A DNA stretch of 40,645 nt from Gammaproteobacteria bacterium (GCA_030429865.1 JAUIFX010000018.1:1-40645), one strand, 5' to 3'; counted from the stretch's first letter, positions 1 to 7,435 are shown. The notes: generated by a model from the letters alone, not told the origin. Translations and numbers: made by a program.

Positions 1-1
1 G

Positions 2-367
2 GTGATGATGGGTACGGTCGAGCGTCCCCGCGGCAACCGCCTGCTGACCGCGACGATGCGCAACGTGACCCCGGTCGCGACGGAGGATTTCGCGCTCACG
101 CCGAGCATCTCGCTGAAGATGATCCCTTGCGCGACCGAGACGACGCGGCCGGCGCTGGCGCAGCTCATCGGCAGCGAACTCGCGCTCGTGCCGCACATGG
201 GCGCGAACGGCCTGCCGGATATCTGGACCGGGCCGGGCTCGCTGCACTACGACGCGCCGTCGGCGATCGACCCGTGGTACCGCCTGCCGGTACGCGAGAT
301 GCTCGGCTGCTATTCCGGCACCTTCGACGCGGTGCTCGGCCACGGCCGCATCCTGGCCGAGCTGTGA
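2..367 (+). CDS. Acetoacetate decarboxylase family protein, C-terminal part (5' end outside window)
   Basis: The reading frame is open from the window edge, so this is the last ~120 residues of a longer protein. The tail contains a G-P-G-S-L segment followed some 15 residues later by L-P-V-R-E-M and then an alternating hydrophobic C-terminus. This pattern is typical of the C-terminal half of acetoacetate decarboxylase (ADC, PF06314) family proteins. Family members decarboxylate or otherwise transform beta-keto acids through a Schiff-base lysine; that lysine would lie upstream and cannot be checked here. The M-M-M near the edge is not a convincing start because no ribosome site is visible and the fold would be truncated. 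A strong palindrome follows 7 nt after the stop. The family assignment rests on remembered motifs only. Confidence 0.72.
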   Translation: MMMGTVERPRGNRLLTATMRNVTPVATEDFALTPSISLKMIPCATETTRPALAQLIGSELALVPHMGANGLPDIWTGPGSLHYDAPSAIDPWYRLPVREMLGCYSGTFDAVLGHGRILAEL

Positions 368-374
368 AGTCCCG

Positions 375-406
375 ACCACCGGACGCGCCGCGGCGCGTCC
401 GGTGGT
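375..406. terminator. Perfect 32-bp palindrome between ADC-family and DUF502 genes
   Basis: Positions 375-390 are exactly complementary to 391-406, a 16-bp perfect dyad ending 13 nt before the DUF502 start codon. There is no T tract, so it may be a GC-rich terminator for the upstream gene, an operator, or an mRNA hairpin just ahead of the DUF502 ribosome binding site (gggagg, 409-414). Confidence 0.5.
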
Positions 407-419
407 GCCGGGAGGCGCC

Positions 420-1034
420 ATGAAGTCGCTGGTCAACACCTTCTTCAAGGGGCTGCTCGCCTTCCTGCCGATCTTCCTCACCGTCTACGCGGTGTTCTAC
501 TTCGGTGACTGGCTGAACCGTGTCAGCAACGCGGCCATCCAGTGGTTCGCTCCCGACCTTCCCGACGTGCCGGGGCTCGGCATCGTCATCGGTATCATCG
601 CCATCCTCGCGCTCGGCGTGCTGGTCAGTTCGCGCGTCACGCGCTGGATTTTCACCGTCATCGAAACGCCGCTGCGCCACCTGCCGGTGATCAAGGATCT
701 CTACAGCGCGCTCAAGCAGCTCACGGCGCTCGTCGCGCCCGACGAGGGCGACGACACCGGGCAGGTCGTTGCCGTCGCGCACCCGGACCACGAGATCCGG
801 CTGGTCGGCCTGATGATGCGCAGCGACGTGTCGCGGCTCGACGACGCCGTCGCGCGCGAGGGCATGGTCGGGGTGTATTTCCCGATGAGCTACCAGATCG
901 GCGGCTACACCCTGTTCGTGCCGCGCGAGTGGGTCACGCCGCTCGACATGACGGTGGAAGAGGCGATGCGCAACGCGCTGACCGGTTGGGTGCGCGGCGA
1001 CGATGACGACCGTACCGGGATGCCGTCGCGCTGA
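420..1034 (+). CDS. DUF502 family integral membrane protein
   Basis: This 204-residue protein matches the DUF502 family (PF04367), short inner-membrane proteins of unknown function common in proteobacteria. Two membrane segments are visible: residues ~8-28 and ~53-74. A soluble, mostly beta C-terminal part follows, containing the characteristic Y-F-P-M-S-Y-Q-I-G-G-Y stretch near residues 158-168. I place the start at ATG 420 because a gggagg ribosome site sits 5 nt upstream; an in-frame GTG at 402 would add six residues but has no such site and lies inside the palindrome. The C-terminus is acidic then basic. Its role is unknown; the neighbours give no functional clue. Confidence 0.85.
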   Translation: MKSLVNTFFKGLLAFLPIFLTVYAVFYFGDWLNRVSNAAIQWFAPDLPDVPGLGIVIGIIAILALGVLVSSRVTRWIFTVIETPLRHLPVIKDLYSALKQLTALVAPDEGDDTGQVVAVAHPDHEIRLVGLMMRSDVSRLDDAVAREGMVGVYFPMSYQIGGYTLFVPREWVTPLDMTVEEAMRNALTGWVRGDDDDRTGMPSR

Positions 1035-1102
1035 TTCCGCGGCGGGCCGCGTGGCCACCCGGGCGGCACGACGGCCGGCGCGGCTTGCCACCCGCGGTGC
1101 GT

Positions 1103-1429
1103 TCAGCGATCCCAGATGACGTAGTCGCCCGCGTCGCGCGCGTTGCGCAGCATGTCGATCAGCGGCAGCGCGCGGTGCGCCGTGCTGACGCCGCCGGCCG
1201 GCCGCTCGTCGTCACCGTCTTCGGCCTCGTCGTCGCGATCCGCCTGCAGAGGTCGTTCCGGCGCAGCCTCGACAGCGTGCTCCAGGCGGGCCAGTGCGGC
1301 CGCGATGTCGCCCGCCGCGAGCGAACCCGGCACCGTGCCGCTGTGCCCCATCATGTGCAGCAGCTCGAGCGCCACGGCTTCGAGCATGATGATGTTCGGT
1401 GAATGCTTGCTCTTGAAGGTTATCGGCAT
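1103..1429 (-). CDS. DUF1840 family protein
   Basis: The 108-residue product begins M-P-I-T-F-K-S-K and continues with the M-L-E-x-x-A-x-x-L-L-x-x-M-G region typical of DUF1840 (PF08895), a small cytoplasmic family of unknown function in beta- and gammaproteobacteria. Residues ~60-80 are a charged, low-complexity linker (Asp/Glu-rich), and the C-terminal ~25 residues again match the family pattern (A-x-P-L-I-D-M-L). The start at 1429 gives the family's usual N-terminus; the frame extends 16 codons further upstream without a better site. It is transcribed in the same direction as the LLM oxidoreductase ending at 1496, 66 nt upstream, and could be cotranscribed with it. Confidence 0.82.
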   Translation of the reverse strand: MPITFKSKHSPNIIMLEAVALELLHMMGHSGTVPGSLAAGDIAAALARLEHAVEAAPERPLQADRDDEAEDGDDERPAGGVSTAHRALPLIDMLRNARDAGDYVIWDR

Positions 1430-1495
1430 GGCGCCACCACGTTCGCAGCCGATGCCGGCCGCGTCAAGCGCCGGCATGCGGGCGGCGGCCGCGGC

Positions 1496-2509
1496 TCAGG
1501 CGCGGCGCGCCAGCGTGAGCAGACGGCTATAACTGGCCAGGGCGCGGCCGGGCTGTGGCGGGCAGGCGTTGAGCAGCAGCAGGTCGTCCAGCAGGCCGTC
1601 GTAGGCGGCGAGCCGCGCGCGGCATTCGGCGGGCGTTCCGGCGACGGTCAACGCGTCCACGCAGGCATCGGGGATGGCGGCGCAGGCGGCCTCGAGTTCG
1701 CCTTTCGGCGCGAGTTCGAGCAGGGCGTCGGCAACCGCGCCGAAACCCTGCTCGCGCATGGTGTACTCGTAGTACGGGTGCGGCAGCGGAGCGTAGAGGT
1801 GGCACAAGGCTTCGCGCGCCCAGCGCCGCGCCTGTTCGCGGTCGTCGTCGACCGCGGTGATGGCGACCGCGCACCAGGCGAGGGCGTCGGCGTCGCGGCC
1901 GGCGGCGCGGGCCGCGTGCGCGGCGTGCGGGCGCAGTACGTCGCGCAGGTAGGCCGGCGACAGCGTCGCGCCGCCGGCGATACCGTCGGCGACCGCTGCC
2001 GCGACGCCGAGCATGCGCGGAAAGACCGCCGCCAGGTAGACCGGGAACGGGCGGTCGCCCGGGTCCACGCTCGGCGCCCAGTCCATGCGGTGGATGCGTC
2101 CGCCAAAGCTGAGCTGTTCGCCGAGGCGCGTGCGCGCCATGCGCTGCAGCAGCGTCACGTACTCGCGCATCTTGCTCAGCACGCGGGCGTGCTCGATGCC
2201 CTGCCAGGTCTCGTTGATGATGCGGTTGCCGCCACCGACGCCGAGCAGCAGGCGCCCGCCGCTGAAGTCGTTGAAGTCGATGGCCGACATGCCGGCCAGC
2301 AGCGGGCTGCGGCCGTAGGCGTTGAGCACGTAGGGCGCGAGGCGCACGCGCTCGGTGGCCGCCGCCATCGCCGTCAACGGCACCCAGCCGCTGCGCCAGG
2401 CTTCGGCCACGGCGAGTAGCGACATGCCGGCCGCTTCGGCGGCCTGCGCGATGCGCGTCAGGTCGCCGACCGTCATGCCGCCACCGGTGAAGATGATGCC
2501 GAGCTTCAC
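1496..2509 (-). CDS. LLM class flavin-dependent oxidoreductase (LLM-1)
   Basis: The 337-residue protein is a luciferase-like monooxygenase (PF00296) TIM-barrel enzyme. Visible features are the N-terminal beta strand M-K-L-G-I-I-F, the A-A-x-x-A-G region, and the central G-G-R-L-L-L-G-V-G-G-G segment (residues ~95-107) that lines the FMN/F420 pocket. Members use FMN or F420 with NAD(P)H to oxidise or reduce small organic substrates; the substrate and the cofactor choice cannot be told from sequence. The start is GTG 2509, with ggggaga 7-8 nt upstream; the longer frame reaching 3076 is read through the opposite-strand selenoprotein gene and is not real. The gene is divergent from the UGSC unit with a 91-nt shared promoter region. 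Confidence 0.87.
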   Translation of the reverse strand: MKLGIIFTGGGMTVGDLTRIAQAAEAAGMSLLAVAEAWRSGWVPLTAMAAATERVRLAPYVLNAYGRSPLLAGMSAIDFNDFSGGRLLLGVGGGNRIINETWQGIEHARVLSKMREYVTLLQRMARTRLGEQLSFGGRIHRMDWAPSVDPGDRPFPVYLAAVFPRMLGVAAAVADGIAGGATLSPAYLRDVLRPHAAHAARAAGRDADALAWCAVAITAVDDDREQARRWAREALCHLYAPLPHPYYEYTMREQGFGAVADALLELAPKGELEAACAAIPDACVDALTVAGTPAECRARLAAYDGLLDDLLLLNACPPQPGRALASYSRLLTLARRA

Positions 2510-2528
2510 GTCGTCGTCTCCCCTGGAT

Positions 2529-2563
2529 GATCCCGGGCGCTGGCCAGGGCGGCGCCCGGGATC
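2529..2563. promoter_or_regulatory. 12-bp perfect inverted repeat in the LLM-1/UGSC divergent promoter region
   Basis: Positions 2529-2540 are exactly complementary to 2552-2563, with an 11-nt spacer. The dyad lies 37 nt upstream of the UGSC start and 19 nt upstream of the LLM-1 start codon on the other strand. It could be a regulator binding site for both genes or a leader hairpin in either transcript. There is no T tract. Confidence 0.5.
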
Positions 2564-2600
2564 GACAATACACCCACGAACCGGGGAGAGGTAAGCCAGC

Positions 2601-3260
2601 ATGTCCGAACTCGAGATTCTCGTGCCCGTACCGGCCACGCGCACACCGGCGCATCCGCTCGCGCCCCGGCTCGCCGCGCTCGGCGGGCGCCGCATCGGCT
2701 GGCTCGACAACCGCAAGGCGAACGCTGCCGCCCTCCTCGGTGGTGTTGCCGATAGCCTCGCCGCCGAGGGCCACGCGTTCGCGCGCGAGCTGGCGCAGAA
2801 GAACGCGACCGCGCCCGCACCGGAGGGCGTGATGGCGCACCTGCGCACCTGTGACGCGGTGGTGCTGGCGATCGCCGACTGAGGCTCCTGTACGTCGTGG
2901 AGTGTCCATGACGCGATTGCCCTCGAGCGCGCCGGCATCCCGACCGCGCTGTTGTGCAGTGACGAGTTCGGCCCGCTCGCGCGTGCCGAGGCGCAGGTGC
3001 TCGGTCTCGCCGCGCTGCCGCTCGTGGCGGTGCCGCACCCGCTGGCCGGTAACGACGCCGGCCTGGTCGCGGCCAAGGCGCGCGGTATCGCGGCCGAGGT
3101 GGCGTTCGCGCTGTGTGCTCGCCCTGCCGAGCTGGAAGCACGCTACACCGGCCAGTTCGCTGCCCTGACCGAGCGCCGGCTCGAGGGCGGCGCGGTGTGC
3201 GTCGACGACGTCTGTGCCATCGACCCGGCGGTGGGCGCGGTGCGGGGGCCGGTGTCTTGA
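2601..3260 (+). CDS. UGSC family selenoprotein (in-frame TGA read as selenocysteine, Sec94)
   Basis: The frame starts at ATG 2601, preceded by ggggagagg at a normal distance, and meets TGA at 2880-2882. It continues in the same frame with G-S-C-T-S-W to a real stop at 3258-3260. Read as selenocysteine the product has 219 residues with U94-G95-S96-C97, the hallmark of the UGSC (seleno)protein family. Both sides of the TGA are coherent protein: residues 84-93 run into D-U-G-S-C and then H-D-A-I-A-L-E-R-A-G-I-P. A SECIS-like hairpin lies at 2893-2913. The U-x-x-C followed by an E-x-A-G-I-P segment resembles, from memory, the selenocysteine region of glycine/proline reductase B subunits; that relation is inference. 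Two further cysteines (V-C-V-D-D-V-C) lie near the C-terminus. Reaction and substrate are unknown; a redox or reductive cleavage role is likely. The next gene overlaps the stop codon. Confidence 0.9.
2880..2882 (+). other. Selenocysteine codon (TGA) of the UGSC protein
   Basis: TGA at codon 94 interrupts an otherwise continuous frame and sits exactly where the family motif U/C-G-S-C requires Sec or Cys. It is followed by ggc tcc tgt (G-S-C). Recoding needs SelA, SelB, SelC tRNA and SelD, none of which is encoded in this window. Confidence 0.88.
2893..2913 (+). promoter_or_regulatory. Bacterial SECIS-like stem-loop for Sec94
   Basis: Positions 2893-2901 pair with 2905-2913 (nine pairs, one of them G-U), closing a three-base loop g-t-g at 2902-2904. 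The loop begins 19 nt after the TGA. Established bSECIS rules ask for a stem-loop within the coding region with a G in the first two bases of the apical loop, about 16-37 nt from the UGA; both hold here. SelB would bind this element to deliver Sec-tRNA. Confidence 0.75.
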
Positions 3261-4342
3261 GTACGACGATGCGCGTCGATGCGGCGGCGCTCGACGACGA
3301 GTTCGAGGCGCGCGGTTGGAGCGACGGTCTGCCGGTCGTCGCGCCGACGCGCGCGCGCGTCGATGCCATGCTGGCCTGCTGCGACCGGCCGCGCGACGCC
3401 GAACTCGGCACCATGCCGCCGCGCCACGGCATCGTGACCCCGGAGATCCTGGCGGTCAACGCCGTCATGGCGGGCTGCCGGCCGGCCTATTTCCCCGTCG
3501 TACTGGCGGCGGTGGAAGCGATGCTCGACCCCGCGTTCAATCTCTTCGCCGTGCAGGCGACGACACACCCCTGCGCGCCCTGCGTCATCGTCAACGGCCC
3601 GATTGCCGCCGAGCTCGGCATCAACGGCCGCTACGGCGCGTTCGGCCCCGGGGTGCGCGCGAATGCCACCATCGGGCGCGCGGTGCGCCTGGTCCTGCTC
3701 AACGTCGGCGGTGCCGCGCCCGGCATCCTCGACCGCTCGACGCAGGGCCAGCCGGCCAAGTACGCCTACTGCGTCGCCGAGAACGAGGCCGAGAGCCCGT
3801 GGCCGCCCCTGCACGTCGCACGCGGCTTCGACGCCGCGACCTCGACCGTCACGGTGACCGCGGCCGAGGGGCCGCACAACATCAACGACCACGTGAGCAC
3901 CGACGCGCACGGTATCCTCGCCACGCTGCGCGGCGCGCTGACCGACATGGGCGCGAACAACGCCTACCTCTACGGTCAGCCGACGATTGCCTTCGGTCCC
4001 GAGCACGCCGCCATCCTCGCCGCCGGCGGCTACGATCGTGCCGCACTCGGCCGTTTCGTGTTCGAGCACGTCCGCCTGCCGCGCGAGCTGTGGGCGCAGG
4101 GCGGCATGGCCGGGATGTTCGAGGATCGCTTCCCGGACGCCGAGTGGAAGCCGATCATCGCGTGCCCGCAAGACCTGCTGGTCATCGTCGTCGGTGGCTT
4201 CGGGCGGCATTCCTGCTGGCTGCCGACTTTCGGTGACACCACGCGCGCCGTGACCCGCGCCATCGCCCGTGCCGACGGCACGCCGCTGGCGAGCGTCGCC
4301 GAGCTGGCCGGGAGGGGCGCACGGCCGCCGTCCACCAGCTGA
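3257..4342 (+). CDS. UGSC-associated protein of unknown function with CxxC motif
   Basis: This 361-residue protein is translationally coupled to the selenoprotein: TTG 3257 overlaps the TGA at 3258-3260, and a ggggg tract lies 9 nt upstream. An alternative ATG at 3269 has no suitable ribosome site. The N-terminus carries a G-W-S-D-G-L-P-V-V-A-P-T-R segment (residues 20-32), a pattern I associate with proteins encoded next to UGSC selenoproteins. Residues 104-109 are H-P-C-A-P-C, a C-x-x-C that could exchange electrons with the Sec/Cys pair of its neighbour. A Cys pair also occurs at 41-42. No signal peptide or membrane segment is visible. I infer a two-subunit cytoplasmic enzyme with the UGSC protein; the reaction is not known to me. 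Confidence 0.8.
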   Translation: MSTTMRVDAAALDDEFEARGWSDGLPVVAPTRARVDAMLACCDRPRDAELGTMPPRHGIVTPEILAVNAVMAGCRPAYFPVVLAAVEAMLDPAFNLFAVQATTHPCAPCVIVNGPIAAELGINGRYGAFGPGVRANATIGRAVRLVLLNVGGAAPGILDRSTQGQPAKYAYCVAENEAESPWPPLHVARGFDAATSTVTVTAAEGPHNINDHVSTDAHGILATLRGALTDMGANNAYLYGQPTIAFGPEHAAILAAGGYDRAALGRFVFEHVRLPRELWAQGGMAGMFEDRFPDAEWKPIIACPQDLLVIVVGGFGRHSCWLPTFGDTTRAVTRAIARADGTPLASVAELAGRGARPPSTS

Positions 4343-4369
4343 GCAGGCGGCCATGCGCCGGCGCGCCGT

Positions 4370-5092
4370 TCACCCGGTCAGCGTCAGCAGGATGTCCGCG
4401 TACCAGGCGCAATTGAGGCCGAGGGCCTCGTCGAGGGCGAAGTCGCGCGTGCCGACGTCGAGTCGCGAGGAGTGCACGCCGAGCAGTTTCCAGGGCAGCC
4501 CTTTCGGTGCGCCGCGCGCCGCGCGCATCACCACCGGCGCGCCGCTCGAGCCGCGATGCGTGCGGCCATCGGTGAGGAACAGGCCCTCGCCCTGGAAACG
4601 CAGGCCCCAGGCCGAGGCGAGCACCGCGTGCCGGGCGACCGGGATGTGGTGCAGGGTGTCGTGGAAGCCGAGGGGAAAGCCGATCACGACCAGTGCGCTG
4701 CCGACTTCCACGCGCTCGCGCGCGCTCATCAGGTTGGCCGGCGTGAACGCTTCGTAGACGGCGGTTTCCGGCAGCGCGTCGCGACTGATCTCGAGCGCGG
4801 CGACGTCGATGCCGCCGGCCGCATCCATGCCCTGGCGCCACAGGCTCTTGCCGTCCCGGTACAGCGGCATCGAGAAGCCGGTCGACTCGGCGAGATTGTC
4901 GGCATCCGTGTGCAGCTCGACTTCGAGGCGATCGGGCAGGTGACCGCTGGACTCGTCACGCAGCACGTGCCCGCTGGTGACGACGAACAGCCTCTCGTCG
5001 CGCGCGAAGAAAAAGCTGCTCGCGTTGGTCAACGGCTGCGCGCCGGCGAAGGTGCACACGCGCGCCGTGGTCAGCAAAATGGCATCGATCAT
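4370..5092 (-). CDS. Trypsin-like serine protease without signal peptide
   Basis: The 240-residue product has a complete chymotrypsin-fold catalytic triad: His42 in V-T-S-G-H-V-L, Asp96 in G-I-D-V-A-A-L, and Ser173 in G-S-S-G-A-P-V. It fits the trypsin-like peptidase family PF13365 but lacks a PDZ domain, so it is shorter than HtrA/DegP proteins. The chosen start (ATG 5092) leaves no signal peptide, which suggests a cytoplasmic enzyme; the frame extends to 5155 but that part is basic and uncharacteristic. It may cleave a specific partner or act as a protein-binding pseudo-housekeeping protease. It is convergent with the UGSC partner (27-nt gap) and divergent from the YegP-type gene. No substrate is evident nearby. 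Confidence 0.85.
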   Translation of the reverse strand: MIDAILLTTARVCTFAGAQPLTNASSFFFARDERLFVVTSGHVLRDESSGHLPDRLEVELHTDADNLAESTGFSMPLYRDGKSLWRQGMDAAGGIDVAALEISRDALPETAVYEAFTPANLMSARERVEVGSALVVIGFPLGFHDTLHHIPVARHAVLASAWGLRFQGEGLFLTDGRTHRGSSGAPVVMRAARGAPKGLPWKLLGVHSSRLDVGTRDFALDEALGLNCAWYADILLTLTG

Positions 5093-5194
5093 GTCGAATC
5101 TCGCGTTCCGGGGCGCCCGCCCGGTAGGTACCGTGGTAGATTCTTGCCTGGGCATGGCCCCATTTCATTCACCGGAAACAACAAGGACAAGGAC

Positions 5195-5533
5195 ATGGCT
5201 GGATGGTTCGAACTGAGCAAGAGTTCCGATGGGCAGGTGCGCTTCGTGCTCAAGGCGGGCAACGCGGAGACCATACTCACGAGTGAACTGTACAAGACGC
5301 GCGCGGCGGCCGAGAACGGCATTGCGTCGGTGCAGAAGAACTGCGGCAGCGACGAGCGCTATGAACTGAAGGAGGCGGCCAACGGCAAGTTCTTCTTCAA
5401 TCTCAAGGCGGCCAACCACCAGGTCATCGGAACGAGCCAGATGTACGCGACCACGCAGGCGCGTGATGGCGGTATCGCATCGGTGAAGACCAACGGTGCC
5501 AGCGCGACGGTGAAGGACAAGACCGAGGGCTGA
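5195..5533 (+). CDS. YegP-type DUF1508 protein, two tandem repeats
   Basis: The 112-residue protein consists of two ~50-residue DUF1508 (PF07411) repeats. Each begins with a W/Y-F-E-L-K-like strand followed by an F-x-L-K-A-x-N segment, and then an S-x-x-Y-x-T-x-x-x-x-x-x-G-I-x-S-V-x-x-N helix. The repeats cover residues ~4-52 and ~56-104. E. coli YegP has the same two-repeat build. The function is unknown; the fold is a small alpha/beta domain that often occurs as a dimer. ATG 5195 follows aaggacaagg. The gene is monocistronic: it is divergent from the protease and convergent with mscS. Confidence 0.9.
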   Translation: MAGWFELSKSSDGQVRFVLKAGNAETILTSELYKTRAAAENGIASVQKNCGSDERYELKEAANGKFFFNLKAANHQVIGTSQMYATTQARDGGIASVKTNGASATVKDKTEG

Positions 5534-5539
5534 CGCCGC

Positions 5540-5562
5540 CGGCGGGTGCTACTCGCCCGCCG
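5540..5562. terminator. Hairpin at the YegP/MscS convergent junction
   Basis: Positions 5540-5548 pair with 5554-5562 (nine pairs, one G-U) around a five-base loop. It starts 6 nt after the YegP-type stop and overlaps the last codons of mscS, so it may end transcription from both sides. There is no clear T tract. Confidence 0.5.
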
Positions 5563-7339
5563 CGCCGTCGTGCGCACCACTGCCCGGCATCGCCGCTGCC
5601 GGGGCCAGCGTCGCGGCCACGATCGCCCGCGCTTCGCGGCGTCCCCGCGCCTGCGCGGTGGCATCGCTTTCGGGCATCGCGAACTCGCCGGCCGGCACCG
5701 GCAGCGGGGTGTCCTCGCCCTGGCGCAGGAACAGCGTCTGCGTGGGGAAGGCGTACTCCACGCCGAGGCGCCGGGCCAGGCGCAGCGCGTCGATGAGGAA
5801 ACGATGCCGCTCGCGGAGCTCCGTCGACCAGTCCGGGGTTTTCCAGAACACGTAGACGAGAATCTCCAGCGACGACGCCCCGAGGCCGTTGAGGTAGATG
5901 TGGAAATTGTCCTTGCGCATGTGCGGGTGCTCGAGGACGATTTCGCGCAGACCCGCGCAGAACGCCTCGATGCGTTCGGGCGGGGTGTCGTAGGCGATGC
6001 CGAACTTGCAGCTCAGGCGCCGGTACTCGCGCGCGCCCAGGTTGTCGACATTGGCGGTGATGAGCGTCGAGTTCGGCACCGACACGAGCGAGTTGTAGAA
6101 CGTGCGGATGCGCGTCGAACGAAAACCGATGCGCTCGACCGTGCCCTCGACATCGCCGATCTTGACCCAGTCGCCGACATGGAAGGTCTGGTCGAGCAGC
6201 ACGGTGATCGAGCCGAACAGGTTGCCGGCGACATCCTTGGCGGCGAGCGCGAAGGCGAGGCCGCCGAGGCCGAGGCCGGCAAGCAGGCTGGTGACGTCGA
6301 TGTCGAGGTTGTCGGCGATGAAGACCACGCCCATCACCGTGACGAAGACCTTGATGGTCTTCGTCACCAGCGGCACGAGGGCGTCGTCGAGGCGGCTCGT
6401 GGTTTCGAGCGCCCGGCCCTCAAGGTAGGCGCTGAGGACGTCGACGAGGCGGTAGGCACCCCACACGCCGGCGAGGCAGGCGAGGAACTTGGTCGAGACC
6501 AGCAGTACGACCAGGGCACCGGCCGGCAGGCTCAGGAGATTGAGGCCGCCCCACCACACCAGCGCCATCACCAGCAGGGCGAGGGGGCGCAGCACGCCGT
6601 CGTCGAGCAGGCGGAACGCGCCGTCGCCATAGCGCCGCCGCCACACGCGCACGCCCCCGGCGAGGGCCACGGCGGTGAGCTTGTCCAGCACCAGCCCGGC
6701 CAGGATCACGCCCAGGATGCCGAGCCACTGCCAGTGTTCGAGCACGAGCGTCGCCTCGCGCAGCGGCGCGGGAACGCTCGCGCGCAGGCGCAGCGGCAGT
6801 GGCAGCGTCGCGCGGTCGACGCTCTCGCCAGCTGCTTCGCGGCGTGCGATGAGGCCATCGATGATGTCGGGCAGCGCGGCGACCGTCTCGGCTGCGAAGC
6901 GCCAGCCGACATCCTCCTCGAACGCGATCGCGATGCGCCCTTCGTCGTATTGCTGGAATACGAAGGGTTTGCCGGAGGTGCGCGGCGTGATGCGTTTCGG
7001 CTCGGGTCGGCCGGTGAACTCGAACGCCTCGGCGAGGAGCCAGGCCAGCTCGGCGCCTTTTTCGTCGCGCACCAGCGGGTTGATCGCCTCGAGATCCAGC
7101 GTCGCGATGGCCTTGTCCAGCGCCTCCTGGTCGCCGCCACGGACCGCGTCCATGGCGGCGAGGAAGGTCTGCATCGTCGCACGCGGCGTGCGCAGCATGT
7201 CCGGGATCGGCGGTGGCGCGGGCGCGGGCGCGGCGGCTGGCGTTTCCGGCGCGGTGGCGGGGGCGGCGTTCAGCGCCTGGCACGGCACGAGGCAGGCGCC
7301 CAGCAGTGCAAAGAGCAGGAAGCGGCGGATCGAGATCAT
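5549..7339 (-). CDS. MscS-family mechanosensitive channel with large N-terminal periplasmic domain
   Basis: The 596-residue protein begins with a signal peptide (residues 1-25), then an Ala/Pro-rich linker and a periplasmic domain (~50-195). Membrane segments follow at about 205-228, 250-268, 275-297 and 328-348. The pore helix and its continuation (residues ~351-376) are rich in Gly and Ala (L-L-A-G-L-G-L-G-G-L-A-F-A-L-A-A-K-D), as in MscS TM3. The MscS beta domain follows, with F-H-V-G-D-W-V-K-I and V-P-N-S-T-L-I (~386-428), then the alpha/beta cytoplasmic domain. Such channels open under membrane tension to release solutes during osmotic downshock. At twice the size of E. coli MscS it belongs to the larger YbdG/YnaI/MscM-like variants. 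The C-terminal ~40 residues look disordered. Confidence 0.93.
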   Translation of the reverse strand: MISIRRFLLFALLGACLVPCQALNAAPATAPETPAAAPAPAPPPIPDMLRTPRATMQTFLAAMDAVRGGDQEALDKAIATLDLEAINPLVRDEKGAELAWLLAEAFEFTGRPEPKRITPRTSGKPFVFQQYDEGRIAIAFEEDVGWRFAAETVAALPDIIDGLIARREAAGESVDRATLPLPLRLRASVPAPLREATLVLEHWQWLGILGVILAGLVLDKLTAVALAGGVRVWRRRYGDGAFRLLDDGVLRPLALLVMALVWWGGLNLLSLPAGALVVLLVSTKFLACLAGVWGAYRLVDVLSAYLEGRALETTSRLDDALVPLVTKTIKVFVTVMGVVFIADNLDIDVTSLLAGLGLGGLAFALAAKDVAGNLFGSITVLLDQTFHVGDWVKIGDVEGTVERIGFRSTRIRTFYNSLVSVPNSTLITANVDNLGAREYRRLSCKFGIAYDTPPERIEAFCAGLREIVLEHPHMRKDNFHIYLNGLGASSLEILVYVFWKTPDWSTELRERHRFLIDALRLARRLGVEYAFPTQTLFLRQGEDTPLPVPAGEFAMPESDATAQARGRREARAIVAATLAPAAAMPGSGAHDGAAGE

Positions 7340-7435
7340 GCGAATTCCCTCGAGATTGGCGGCATGTCGGCGGGCGGAGTGTAAACTGCGCGCGGCGCGG
7401 CTCGCGCCGGAAGCGACGAATCACGGGGGGAAAGC

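Noticed and set aside
165-1091. Long open frame antisense to the ADC-family and DUF502 genes
   Set aside because: Arg/Asp/His-rich composition and no recognisable motif; it is the complement shadow of GC-rich genes.
2601-2882. A separate 93-residue gene ending at TGA 2880, or a frameshift/pseudogene pair with 2952-3260
   Set aside because: Both parts are in the same frame, the TGA falls in the U-G-S-C motif, and a SECIS-like hairpin follows, so a single selenoprotein is the better reading.
5546-7384. 612-codon plus-strand frame opposite mscS
   Set aside because: The real gene is the minus-strand MscS-family channel; the opposite frame is low-complexity Glu/Arg/Ala sequence.
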